Assembly: GCA_005881695.1 (NCBI GenBank)
Contig: VBBT01000107.1
Coordinates: 1-60,123, forward strand
Origin: Candidatus Bathyarchaeota archaeon
GTDB lineage: Archaea; Thermoproteota; Bathyarchaeia; 40CM-2-53-6
DNA: 60,123 bases
Direction of reading: 5' to 3'
Shown here: positions 41,399 through 48,619 of the stretch, one piece after another
How positions within the stretch are numbered: position 1 is the first letter of the stretch
Layout of the letters: each line of letters starts with the position of its first letter
Notes under the pieces: generated by a model
What the model saw: the letters and a program-made list of their open reading frames with translations, nothing else
Told to the model about the DNA's origin: nothing
Database searches by the model: none
Program-made: the position numbers and the translations under genes

Positions 41399-42073
41399 CT
41401 ATAGCTTCCAGAAGTCTCCTTTCAGACCCATTGAATTCATGTAAATGTTGAGTTCATCCTTAGTCGGCCTCGCGTAATCAAGCTTCATCTTGTATTGGTA
41501 CAGGGGGATGCTCAGCTTTATCGCCTGATCAATGCTGAGCGTCTTTCCGGTTTGTCCCGGATGTTTCTCCTGCCACTCCTCCTGGTCTCTCTTTGAGCTG
41601 AAGAAGATCATGTTGTTTGAACACGTGTTGACCACGTTCTCCCACCACTTTGAGGCAGGTACACCGATGAATATGATCGGCTCTTTTGGTTTTGATGATA
41701 CAATCTTGTTCTTGCTCAATTGTATCTTGATCTTCTCTGCGCAGTGGTGGCAGAATGAATCAACTGTCGTGTCTTCGCCTAGCATCACATGAAAAGCGAT
41801 AGCGTCCCAGGCACAATTGGCGAAGTACTTCTTGTTGGATACGAATACCCCGAACGGAGAGGCGATACTCGAGAAAGGGTGAGCCATTAGTATCCTCTGG
41901 GACCCAGCCAACAGAACCAGTAGATGACTGTCATGGAGCTCCTTCAAGACCCCGAAGGCAGCCACTCTGTCCAGCTCAAACCGTGCCATTATTTCCTCTA
42001 GAACTGGTGGACGCGAATATTCTAGAAACCGATCGAAAACAAATTTCCTTACTGTCTTAGAGAGGGCCGACAA
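41399..42073 (-). CDS. MerB-like alkylmercury lyase family protein with N-terminal winged helix
   Basis: 224 residues. Residues 1-60 look like a winged helix (PVLEEIMARFELDRVAAFGVLKELHDSHLL). The rest follows MerB: HPFSSIASPFGVFV, then NCAWDAIAFHVMLG with the catalytic-type Cys and Asp, VDSFCHHCAEK, and VNTCSNNMIFFSS, where a Cys lies near the second catalytic position, offset by about one residue. EEWQEKHPG matches the typical end. It may break carbon-mercury bonds or be a relative with another role; no mercury reductase or merR lies nearby. Confidence 0.7.
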   Translation of the reverse strand: MSALSKTVRKFVFDRFLEYSRPPVLEEIMARFELDRVAAFGVLKELHDSHLLVLLAGSQRILMAHPFSSIASPFGVFVSNKKYFANCAWDAIAFHVMLGEDTTVDSFCHHCAEKIKIQLSKNKIVSSKPKEPIIFIGVPASKWWENVVNTCSNNMIFFSSKRDQEEWQEKHPGQTGKTLSIDQAIKLSIPLYQYKMKLDYARPTKDELNIYMNSMGLKGDFWKL

Positions 42074-42230
42074 GTCTGGCCCGTCTCATCTTCGGGGGTT
42101 AATTAGACATGCAAACTATGTCGGAAGTCGTTGTCTACTCGGACTGTGGAGGATATTCTCTTTCCTAAGAAAACGAGAGCGTAATGGAGAAGCTCGTTTT
42201 TAACTCGTTTTGATGCTAGCCTGTCTGGAT

Positions 42231-42563
42231 CTAGTTCGGGTCTGCTACGGCTGCGGGCGGATGCTTGCCTTTGGCGTGGAGGAAGAGGTGCTTGGCGGAC
42301 TTGTACGTATGACCCGCCGACAATGAGACCAGGCTGGTAAAGACCCAGAAGAAGGGGACGCCTTGAATGGTAATGTTCTTGACCTGATACTGGTAAACGC
42401 CTTGGACCCCAACACTTGTTTCCGTGATACTTGTTACTGGAGGCGTGGTAAGGAAGACGAAGAGAAGGAGGAGCGTACTGGCAAAGCCTACGAGCGATAC
42501 GAGGCTCATCAATGACTCGACCACTCTCTCGAACCTTACCAGAAAGCCCATGGCAGAGCCCAC
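42231..42563 (-). CDS. Two-segment membrane protein
   Basis: 110 residues. Two hydrophobic segments (LMSLVSLVGFASTLLLLFVFL and VPFFWVFTSLVSLSAG) are separated by a Thr/Val/Gly-rich outer loop with VQGVYQYQVKNITIQG, and a basic C-terminal tail (HLFLHAKGKHPPAA) probably faces the cytoplasm. The overlapping 174-codon ORF in another frame is cysteine-, arginine- and proline-rich and looks like a shadow. No family is recognised. Iteron-like repeats and a palindrome lie about 135-220 bases upstream. Confidence 0.6.
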   Translation of the reverse strand: MGSAMGFLVRFERVVESLMSLVSLVGFASTLLLLFVFLTTPPVTSITETSVGVQGVYQYQVKNITIQGVPFFWVFTSLVSLSAGHTYKSAKHLFLHAKGKHPPAAVADPN

Positions 42564-42698
42564 TTGGAGCCGTCCCAGAAATAATCGAGATGTTACCCAA
42601 CAGGGTTAGTCGGATGCACTCCTCCATACCTATGCTTGGACATATTTGATGGAGGTACGGAGTTGACAGGACCAGACAGCACGATCTTCAAACACTTC

Positions 42699-42767
42699 TT
42701 TTCTGTAACTTTTGTTCTTACGTAACTTTTCTTTTTCTGTAACTATTTTCTTCTGCTAACTATTATG
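42699..42767. repeat. Four direct repeats at exact 17-bp spacing
   Basis: The core (G/C)TAACT occurs at 42705, 42722, 42739 and 42756, spaced exactly 17 bases each time, inside a pyrimidine-rich strand (TTTTCTGTAACTTTTGT as the clearest unit). Copy four carries CTAACT instead of GTAACT. Even spacing suggests cooperative protein binding, as in iterons or tandem operators. Confidence 0.65.
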
Positions 42768-42768
42768 T

Positions 42769-42785
42769 GACCACCCGGGGTGGTC
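42769..42785. repeat. Perfect 17-bp palindrome beside the repeats
   Basis: GACCACCCGGGGTGGTC is an inverted repeat with eight-base arms and one central base, beginning eight bases after the last repeat core. It could form a hairpin in DNA or RNA, or bind a dimeric protein. Confidence 0.6.
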
Positions 42786-42856
42786 GATTTTCGCGCGCCC
42801 CGCCCTCCATGAAAACGCCCAGGTCCACCCAGATACCCGTGCGCGAGGAGACCCCT

Positions 42857-43966
42857 TCAGTCGTGTCCTCTAAGCACCCTAAGGGCATTCAGGGTCACCC
42901 AAGGGTTGGCCTTGCCGACCTCGCCTAGGCTTGCGTATATGTTCGGAACCTCCACTACCTTTCCTGCGCTCTTGTAGATGTTGGAGAGGTCAACGCCTTC
43001 TTCCTGCACAGAATGCCATTGTCCCGTCTTCTGATCTTTCACGAAATTCCGTCGTAAAGCGCGAAGGTATGTGGCTTCCATCGGCCAGGTCCCGTCCGGC
43101 AACCGTTTCGACAATAACAACTCCCGAGCATCCTTCGTCCTTTCATCTCGACCGAAACCCAGCGCTGTGACTACGCGCAAGCCCTGCAGGACGTCGTAGA
43201 AGTAGAACAGAGGAAAATGCAGTTGCGTCCATTCCGGGCGAATCACCTTGTCGGACGTATCGCTCTTGAATAGCCGGTGCATAAGCATGAATTCCACGCC
43301 TCTTTCCACCGCTTCCCGTCCGCCACGCGGCCACTTCTGGGGATCAAGAGAAGAAAACGCCCACAACGGCTCTATCGTCGACATGAACGAACTATGGTGA
43401 ACAGCCCCGCCATCTCGTTTCTCAGTCTCGCAGTTCCATCCTCCATCATCGCGCTGGTACTTCACAAGCCAGTCAAACATCTCTCGCACGCGGGGATCAT
43501 TCTCAAACCCGAACTCTGCAAGCGTCCGTGCCATGTTGCCGGTTACACAGGGCTCCCAGACCAAACGCCAACCTCGCAAATCCTCATCAGGATACTTTGG
43601 CGCCGGCCAAGAACGATCCTGCTCGTCCATGACTTTTAGGAAATACTCGCACCCTCTCTTGATCGAGGGATTCGACCCTGGAACACCCAGTTCAGCCAAC
43701 AATATCAGCGCCCAGACCGTTGCACTCCACTTGGGCCAGTACACGTCTTCCCCATCACCCCAGTACCCTGCCGGGTGTTGTTCTTTCAAGTACTCGGCTA
43801 CCGGACTCCAAGTTGCAATATCATTCAAGGCTGAGACAACTTCGGTATCGCTCCCGGACCCTCCAAGAATATCCTTGAGCGTCCAGTATCGAATGCCTGG
43901 ATTCTCATTCTTTAGGAGCAAGGCGACAGCCTGGTCCCACTTTGCGACCTCGACAGTACTAGCCAA
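42857..43966 (-). CDS. Prenyltransferase/squalene-cyclase-repeat-like protein
   Basis: 369 residues with alpha-toroid repeats: QHPAGYWGDGEDVYWPKWSATVWALILLAELG, VKYQRDDGGWNCE, LPDGTWPMEA and an ending VTLNALRVLRG. The QxxDGxW-type turns recur as in terpene cyclases and prenyltransferase beta chains. The DxDD cyclisation motif is not seen, so it is not clearly a squalene-hopene cyclase. Related archaeal and bacterial soluble proteins are of unknown function. The ATG start is clear. It may share an upstream region with pfkB, which is 115 bases away on the same strand. Confidence 0.7.
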   Translation of the reverse strand: MASTVEVAKWDQAVALLLKNENPGIRYWTLKDILGGSGSDTEVVSALNDIATWSPVAEYLKEQHPAGYWGDGEDVYWPKWSATVWALILLAELGVPGSNPSIKRGCEYFLKVMDEQDRSWPAPKYPDEDLRGWRLVWEPCVTGNMARTLAEFGFENDPRVREMFDWLVKYQRDDGGWNCETEKRDGGAVHHSSFMSTIEPLWAFSSLDPQKWPRGGREAVERGVEFMLMHRLFKSDTSDKVIRPEWTQLHFPLFYFYDVLQGLRVVTALGFGRDERTKDARELLLSKRLPDGTWPMEATYLRALRRNFVKDQKTGQWHSVQEEGVDLSNIYKSAGKVVEVPNIYASLGEVGKANPWVTLNALRVLRGHD

Positions 43967-44081
43967 TAAGGTGAAACTCCGTTAGAGGGAACGGTTAGCG
44001 TCCCACCAATTAAAGCGAACTCTACAAACTCTTGTCGGAGCTAACGATGCAATCAGGAACTAGCCAAATGATGTAAGGGGG

Positions 44082-45029
44082 TTAGGCCGAGTATTTCTGG
44101 TAGAACTCTTCAAGTTCCTTCCGGGTTGGGCTTCCTCTGGTCTCTGGCCTACCGGCCTTGAAGGCTGCTGCCATGTTTCCATGCTTGAGCGCCTCGATGT
44201 CGGCAAGACCTAGGACCTTGTAGGCTGCGAACGCCCCGACAAATGCATCTCCGCACCCGGTCGTGTTAACGATCTTCCGTCCCATCTTTGCCAGGTTGAC
44301 ACTCTTCATCTTCAACTGCTTCCCCTTATCATAAAACGCGAACCCTTTACTTCCTAATGTGACGAGAATCTTCATCTTTGGCGCGACCTTGTTGAAGGCG
44401 ACGACAGACTCCGCTAGAGAGCGAGTACCAGCAAAGGCCAGCGCCTCATGCTCGTTCAAGACTAGATAGTCCAAGCCCTCCATTTCCCCTCTGAATTCTT
44501 CCATTCCGAATCTTGTCAAAACACCTGGATGCCAGAGAACCGTTCGTCGGAGGCGGCGTCCTTCCGACAGGATTCTTCCGGCTACATGGCGTGGCGGGTC
44601 AATGACGACCATCATCTGGCAATTGCCGAAGAGATTCTGGACCTCTGGGAGCATGATGTGGTCCCGTTTCAGCCCGGCATTCGCGCCGAAATGCGTCTCG
44701 ATATTGTTCCTGCCCTTCTCGTCAACCGTAATGTACGCCTGTCCCGACTCGAGATTGATCAGCGTCTGGACCGCGGAAGTGTCCACCCCATCCTGTTTGA
44801 GAATCGACAGCTGCTTCTTGCCGATCTCATCCTTCCCGATACAGGCTAGCAGGGCCACCTTTCCGTGGCCGAGGATTCGGGATGCGGCAACCGAAACATT
44901 CCCGCCTTTTCCGCCAGGAACTCGGTCGATCTTTTCTACAACCACCTCTTCGCCCGGTCGGGGGAGTCGTTTGACGAAGAGGTTGATGTCCCAGTTGAGG
45001 GCACCTGTCACAACAAGGTCTAGCGGCAA
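44082..45029 (-). CDS. PfkB-family sugar/nucleoside kinase, ribokinase-like
   Basis: 315 residues. PfkB signatures are VPGGKGGNVSVAASRILG near residue 38 and NTTGCGDAFVGAFAAYKVL near 255 with the catalytic Asp, plus a central lid (GQAYITVDEKGRNN). It phosphorylates a sugar or nucleoside with ATP. The next gene upstream, 61 bases away on the same strand, is PRPP synthetase, so ribose or a ribose-containing nucleoside is the likely substrate by context. It might equally be a fructokinase-like member. Confidence 0.87.
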   Translation of the reverse strand: MPLDLVVTGALNWDINLFVKRLPRPGEEVVVEKIDRVPGGKGGNVSVAASRILGHGKVALLACIGKDEIGKKQLSILKQDGVDTSAVQTLINLESGQAYITVDEKGRNNIETHFGANAGLKRDHIMLPEVQNLFGNCQMMVVIDPPRHVAGRILSEGRRLRRTVLWHPGVLTRFGMEEFRGEMEGLDYLVLNEHEALAFAGTRSLAESVVAFNKVAPKMKILVTLGSKGFAFYDKGKQLKMKSVNLAKMGRKIVNTTGCGDAFVGAFAAYKVLGLADIEALKHGNMAAAFKAGRPETRGSPTRKELEEFYQKYSA

Positions 45030-45090
45030 ACTAAGCCTGCCTCCCTGTTAGACCGGTCAACTCTGCATCTTCGGAATCGAAATTTGCTTT

Positions 45091-45987
45091 TTAGCTCTTC
45101 AACGCAGCCGCTATGACTGGAGCGACAGTCACCTTGCTGATTGGACCGGGATAAGTGTCTGTTCCGATCACCTTTAGCACTCCAGCGGCTTTGATCCGTT
45201 TCAGTGCCCCCTCGGCGAGGACTGGGTGGGTGCAGACCACAAAAATGCGTTTCGCGCCTCCCTTCTTGCAGGCATTCGCAGCCTCCGCGATAGTTCCGCC
45301 TGTGCTGATGATGTCGTCGGCGAAGACCACATCTCGTCCTTTCAACTCAATGTCACCAGCGTCGACTTCAACCTTGGACGAGGTCATCCCTTCTTTTCGG
45401 ACTCGTACCTTACGAAACGCCACATGCTCTGAGTCCAGCTCCTTTGCCACTACGGTAGCCCATTGCTCTGCTTCCTCGTCGGGACCGATCACGATCGGGT
45501 TGCGCGGTTTGAAGTGTTCTCTAGCGTACTTTCCGAGTTCATGCATCGCGGTGAGGTTGTGAGCAGGGATCTTGAAGACTTTGGCGACGTCTCCGAGTCG
45601 GTGAAGGTGACAGTCTATTGTAAAGAACGATGTCGTGCCGGCGGATTCTAGGAGACGGGCTACTGATGCAGAACTGACTGCTTCTCCCGGGTAGAATCGT
45701 GAGTCTTGTCTCGCATATGCGAGGTAGGGTATTACGGCGGTGATGGAGCGGGCTCCCAGGTCCCTGAGTGTATCCGTTAGCAAGAGAAGTTCGAATATGT
45801 TCTCGTCAGGTGTTCGATAGAGAGACTGAATTGCGACAACGTCTTGGTCCTTGACGTTATCGTGGATTCGGAGATATTTTTCGCCGTCAGGAAAACGCTT
45901 CACTTCCAATTGGCCGGCTTCTTGGCCGAGTTCTTTTGCGACTTTCTCTGCGAGGGGTTGGCTTGCGGACCCGCCTAGTATGAGCAT
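45091..45987 (-). CDS. prs: Ribose-phosphate pyrophosphokinase (PRPP synthetase)
   Basis: 298 residues, the usual archaeal length. Landmarks: RFPDGEKYLRI, IPYLAYARQDSRFYPGEAVSS (ATP-binding), FFTIDCHLHR and the PRPP-binding loop VVFADDIISTGGTIAEAA near residue 217. It makes PRPP from ribose-5-phosphate and ATP for nucleotide and amino-acid synthesis. The pfkB gene follows in the same direction. A TATA-like box 28-37 bases upstream indicates an almost leaderless transcript. Confidence 0.94.
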   Translation of the reverse strand: MLILGGSASQPLAEKVAKELGQEAGQLEVKRFPDGEKYLRIHDNVKDQDVVAIQSLYRTPDENIFELLLLTDTLRDLGARSITAVIPYLAYARQDSRFYPGEAVSSASVARLLESAGTTSFFTIDCHLHRLGDVAKVFKIPAHNLTAMHELGKYAREHFKPRNPIVIGPDEEAEQWATVVAKELDSEHVAFRKVRVRKEGMTSSKVEVDAGDIELKGRDVVFADDIISTGGTIAEAANACKKGGAKRIFVVCTHPVLAEGALKRIKAAGVLKVIGTDTYPGPISKVTVAPVIAAALKS

Positions 45988-46013
45988 GGAAGAACCAGAC
46001 CGACCGTGGCGTG

Positions 46014-46023
46014 CTAATAAAAG
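46014..46023 (-). promoter_or_regulatory. TATA-like box of prs
   Basis: On the minus strand CTTTTATTAG lies about 28-37 bases before the prs start codon (45987). It would drive prs and probably pfkB. Confidence 0.5.
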
Positions 46024-46043
46024 TGAGGGCTCAAGCCAATCAC

Positions 46044-46051
46044 ATTATAAC
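46044..46051 (+). promoter_or_regulatory. TATA-like box of the PAP2 gene
   Basis: ATTATAAC lies 25-32 bases before the ATG at 46076, back to back with the prs promoter. Confidence 0.5.
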
Positions 46052-46075
46052 TGCTGATCAACTCGGTCCTTCCAG

Positions 46076-46726
46076 ATGTCTCTACTAGGAAGGGCAGGAC
46101 TCGACCTACGATCATGGGCGAAGAGCCTGCGACTTGCAAAACAGATCATCCTGATATGCATAGCAGGATTCGTGCTTGCACTGCTTGGTCTGCGGATACT
46201 CGGAACCTCAACAGACACCTCCATCGCCATTTCCCTCTACCGTTCCATATCCGGTGATACCCTTGTCCCTCTAGTCTTTGGGGTAGCGACGGTGGGAGAT
46301 CTCATCTGGGCCCCTCTAATTTTCTGGCTCTACGTCTTCCGCAAGGACAGCAATGAATGGAACAGCTCGCTAATACTGGCCGTGGCGATGGTGACTGCAA
46401 TGAGTCTCACGGACGTGTTGAAAGCATCTTTCAACCTTCCAAGACCGTTCCAGATGCCTTCGCTCGGAATAGTCGCTCGTGGTGAAATCCCCACTAACCC
46501 CGGATTCCCATCCGGACACACGACAAACGCGTTCACAGTCGCCACAGTGATATGGTCCAGGTATAACGCCTGGCGTGTTCCCTTCGTTCTTCTCGCGATC
46601 GCCACCGGTATCTCCATGATCATTCTGGGTTTGCACTTTCCGAGTGATGCTATCGGCGGCGCTTTTCTTGGAATCTTCTGCGGTACATTCGCTCTGGGAT
46701 TGGCGAAACTCCGGTCGACCAAGTGA
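46076..46726 (+). CDS. PAP2-family membrane phosphatase
   Basis: 216 residues with about five or six membrane segments. The acid-phosphatase signature is complete: KASFNLPRP, then FPSGHTTNAF and LGLHFPSDAIGGAFLG (general acid and nucleophile histidines). Such enzymes dephosphorylate lipid phosphates such as undecaprenyl or archaeal dolichyl diphosphate and phosphatidate-like lipids, with the active site on the outer face. The stop overlaps the start of the RecA-like ATPase gene (GTGA), so the two are probably translationally coupled. Confidence 0.87.
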   Translation: MSLLGRAGLDLRSWAKSLRLAKQIILICIAGFVLALLGLRILGTSTDTSIAISLYRSISGDTLVPLVFGVATVGDLIWAPLIFWLYVFRKDSNEWNSSLILAVAMVTAMSLTDVLKASFNLPRPFQMPSLGIVARGEIPTNPGFPSGHTTNAFTVATVIWSRYNAWRVPFVLLAIATGISMIILGLHFPSDAIGGAFLGIFCGTFALGLAKLRSTK

Positions 46727-47583
46727 TATTGTCACTTTCGGATACTGGTCCAAGTTACATGGCCCCTTTCGAACTAGAGCACTTGTCTGGTGGACAGAGA
46801 AAACGGCTACCGTTGAAACCATCTCCAGTTGATCATAGAGTAGAGGCGGTGCAGCCGACAGGAATTCCTATTCTCGACAAGGTCAGCGGAGGAGGTATTC
46901 CTCGACCGTCCAGTGTTGCACTGATGGGTCCGATAGGGAGTGGGAAATCCTCTCTTGTCCGTGAGCTAGTGGCGAATTTTCTTCGTCAGGGGTGTCAGCT
47001 TCTCTACTACTGCATAGATGATCCGGCTGATGTAGTCAGGCTAGGGCTCGAGGACCATCACATTGCAGTGACGAGGATCGAGGAGGAAGGCCGTCTCGAG
47101 TTTGTCGACATGTTCTCGCTCGGAGCTCAGAAGCTTGCCGAGTCGCTTCCCAAGATGGACCCCGGTGATATCTTGGAGGAGACGTTGAGGTTTCAGGACC
47201 TCCTCTCCTACGGCAGGAGCTTTGCAATGAAGCCGACCGTTGGACCAAAGGTGATCGTGATGGACTCCATCACACCATTTTTCCTGTTAGCAGAAGCAAG
47301 GCGTGTCTACCAGTATGTTCAGGTCATGCGCTTTGCAACACAGATCGCTCGGGCGGTAACGATCTCCGTCTTGCACACCGAGGTTGTGGATGTGAACGTG
47401 GAAAACGCCACCGCGAACCTAGCGGACGGGGTCATCGAGATGAGAAAACGACAGGGGGAGGTCTTGTTGAAGGGTGGCACGTTGAAGGTGTTGAGAATCG
47501 GGCGTAACCCGACGCCGTCACGGGGATATTTCTACCAGATCACGCAGCAGGGAATCGTGTTTTCCAACACGCCAATGTTCTGA
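46723..47583 (+). CDS. RecA-superfamily ATPase (GvpD/KaiC-like)
   Basis: 286 residues. After about 45 hydrophilic residues, GIPILDKVSGGGIPRPSSVALMGPIGSGKSSLVREL gives a RecA/KaiC-type Walker A; VGPKVIVMDSITPFFLL is Walker B with an acidic residue. VEVVDVN-like and ATANLADGVIEMR segments and GYFYQIT near the end fit the single-domain GvpD/KaiC/RadA-like ATPases of archaea. Start GTG within the PAP2 stop; MAPFELEHL is an alternative. Role unknown; often a signalling ATPase. Confidence 0.82.
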   Translation: MILSLSDTGPSYMAPFELEHLSGGQRKRLPLKPSPVDHRVEAVQPTGIPILDKVSGGGIPRPSSVALMGPIGSGKSSLVRELVANFLRQGCQLLYYCIDDPADVVRLGLEDHHIAVTRIEEEGRLEFVDMFSLGAQKLAESLPKMDPGDILEETLRFQDLLSYGRSFAMKPTVGPKVIVMDSITPFFLLAEARRVYQYVQVMRFATQIARAVTISVLHTEVVDVNVENATANLADGVIEMRKRQGEVLLKGGTLKVLRIGRNPTPSRGYFYQITQQGIVFSNTPMF

Positions 47584-47636
47584 TTATGACTGGGTGAGAA
47601 TTCTTTAACAACCGAATGGCATATTTCTAAGGGACT

Positions 47637-48464
47637 TTGTCTGCCAGCGCGAAGAATCTGAGGATTGGGTGCAGCGGCTGGTCCTACCAGGACTGGGTCG
47701 GCCCATTCTATCCGAGAGACGCTAAGCCCGCTGATTATCTTCGGATGTACTCAAAGGTCTTCGACGCGGTAGAGATTGATTCCAGCTACTATCGAACGCC
47801 TTCGCCGTTCATGGTGTCCAATTGGAAGCGTGGTACTCCCGAAGGTTTTCTTTTCACCGCGAAGTTTCCGAAGAAGATAACGCACGAGCTGAAACTGCGG
47901 GACAGTCAGGCACAGCTAGAACGGTTTTACAAGGCCATGTCGGAGTTGAGAGAGAAGCTTGGGGCCTTGGTTATCCAGCTTCCGCCGTCGTTCAACTACA
48001 AGAAAGACAAAGAAGCGCTGGAGACATTTCTTGCACAGACGGACAAGAAATACGTCCACGCCATCGAATTCCGCAACAAGTCATGGTTCAAACCCGACAT
48101 CTACAAACTTCTAGAGGCGAACAATATCAGTCTGGCTTGGTCCGAGAACCAGTACGCTTCAACTCCGCCCGAGGCCACGTCTGATGTGGCCTATCTTCGA
48201 ATGGTGGGCGACCGTTCAATCACAAATTTTGGGGGGAAGCAACGGGATCAGGGTGAAGTCATGCGAAAATGGTATACCGCTCTAGAGGAGAAGTCTAACC
48301 TGTTCAAGCAGGGCTTCATCTTCTTCAACAATCACTTTGCCGGTTTCGGGCCAGGGTCGGTGAACGAGTTCCGACGGCTCGCAGGACTGGCCGAGCTTGA
48401 TTGGAAAGAGTTGTCGAGGGAACCGGGACCTTTGCAGAGTAGCATGGCAGAGTTTCAGAAGTGA
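47637..48464 (+). CDS. DUF72 family protein
   Basis: 275 residues, the longer of the two DUF72 proteins. It has RIGCSGWSYQDWVGPFYPRDAKPADYL, VFDAVEIDSSYYRTPSPFMVSNW, FLFTAKFPKKITHELKL, VIQLPPSFNYKKD and YVHAIEFRNKSWFK, the same block order as the protein at 32.7 kb, and ends with FIFFNNHFAGFGPGSVNEF, the canonical C-terminal NNH motif. TIM-barrel-like; reaction unknown. It follows the ATPase gene by 53 bases. Start TTG. Confidence 0.88.
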   Translation: MSASAKNLRIGCSGWSYQDWVGPFYPRDAKPADYLRMYSKVFDAVEIDSSYYRTPSPFMVSNWKRGTPEGFLFTAKFPKKITHELKLRDSQAQLERFYKAMSELREKLGALVIQLPPSFNYKKDKEALETFLAQTDKKYVHAIEFRNKSWFKPDIYKLLEANNISLAWSENQYASTPPEATSDVAYLRMVGDRSITNFGGKQRDQGEVMRKWYTALEEKSNLFKQGFIFFNNHFAGFGPGSVNEFRRLAGLAELDWKELSREPGPLQSSMAEFQK

Positions 48465-48619
48465 GTCCGTGACCCCTGTCTGTCGGATGCGGGTCACCAG
48501 AGCCTGAAACCTCAATCTAGAGTTAGCGCTGTATATCTTGTACAGAATTGGGCCCGAAACTGTTAAAAATTCTTCCCCAAGCAACCACCCTTCTACGGTC
48601 TTTCTAGGAGAATAGAATA

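Larger units (their letters stand above)
42564..42856. other. Intergenic region containing 17-bp repeats and a palindrome
   Basis: About 290 bases without a gene. It holds a pyrimidine-rich strand with four evenly spaced repeats and a perfect palindrome, described separately. The remaining sequence has no other feature I can name, apart from a short G+C-rich patch (CGCGCGCCCCGCCC) after the palindrome. Confidence 0.5.

Noticed and set aside
42103-42627. 174-residue minus-strand ORF over the two-segment membrane gene
   Set aside because: It is Arg/Pro/Cys-rich without pattern, while the overlapping 110-residue frame has two clean membrane segments.
42699-42785. CRISPR array
   Set aside because: The repeat cores are only about 6 bases and spaced 17 bases apart without unique spacers, so this is not a CRISPR.
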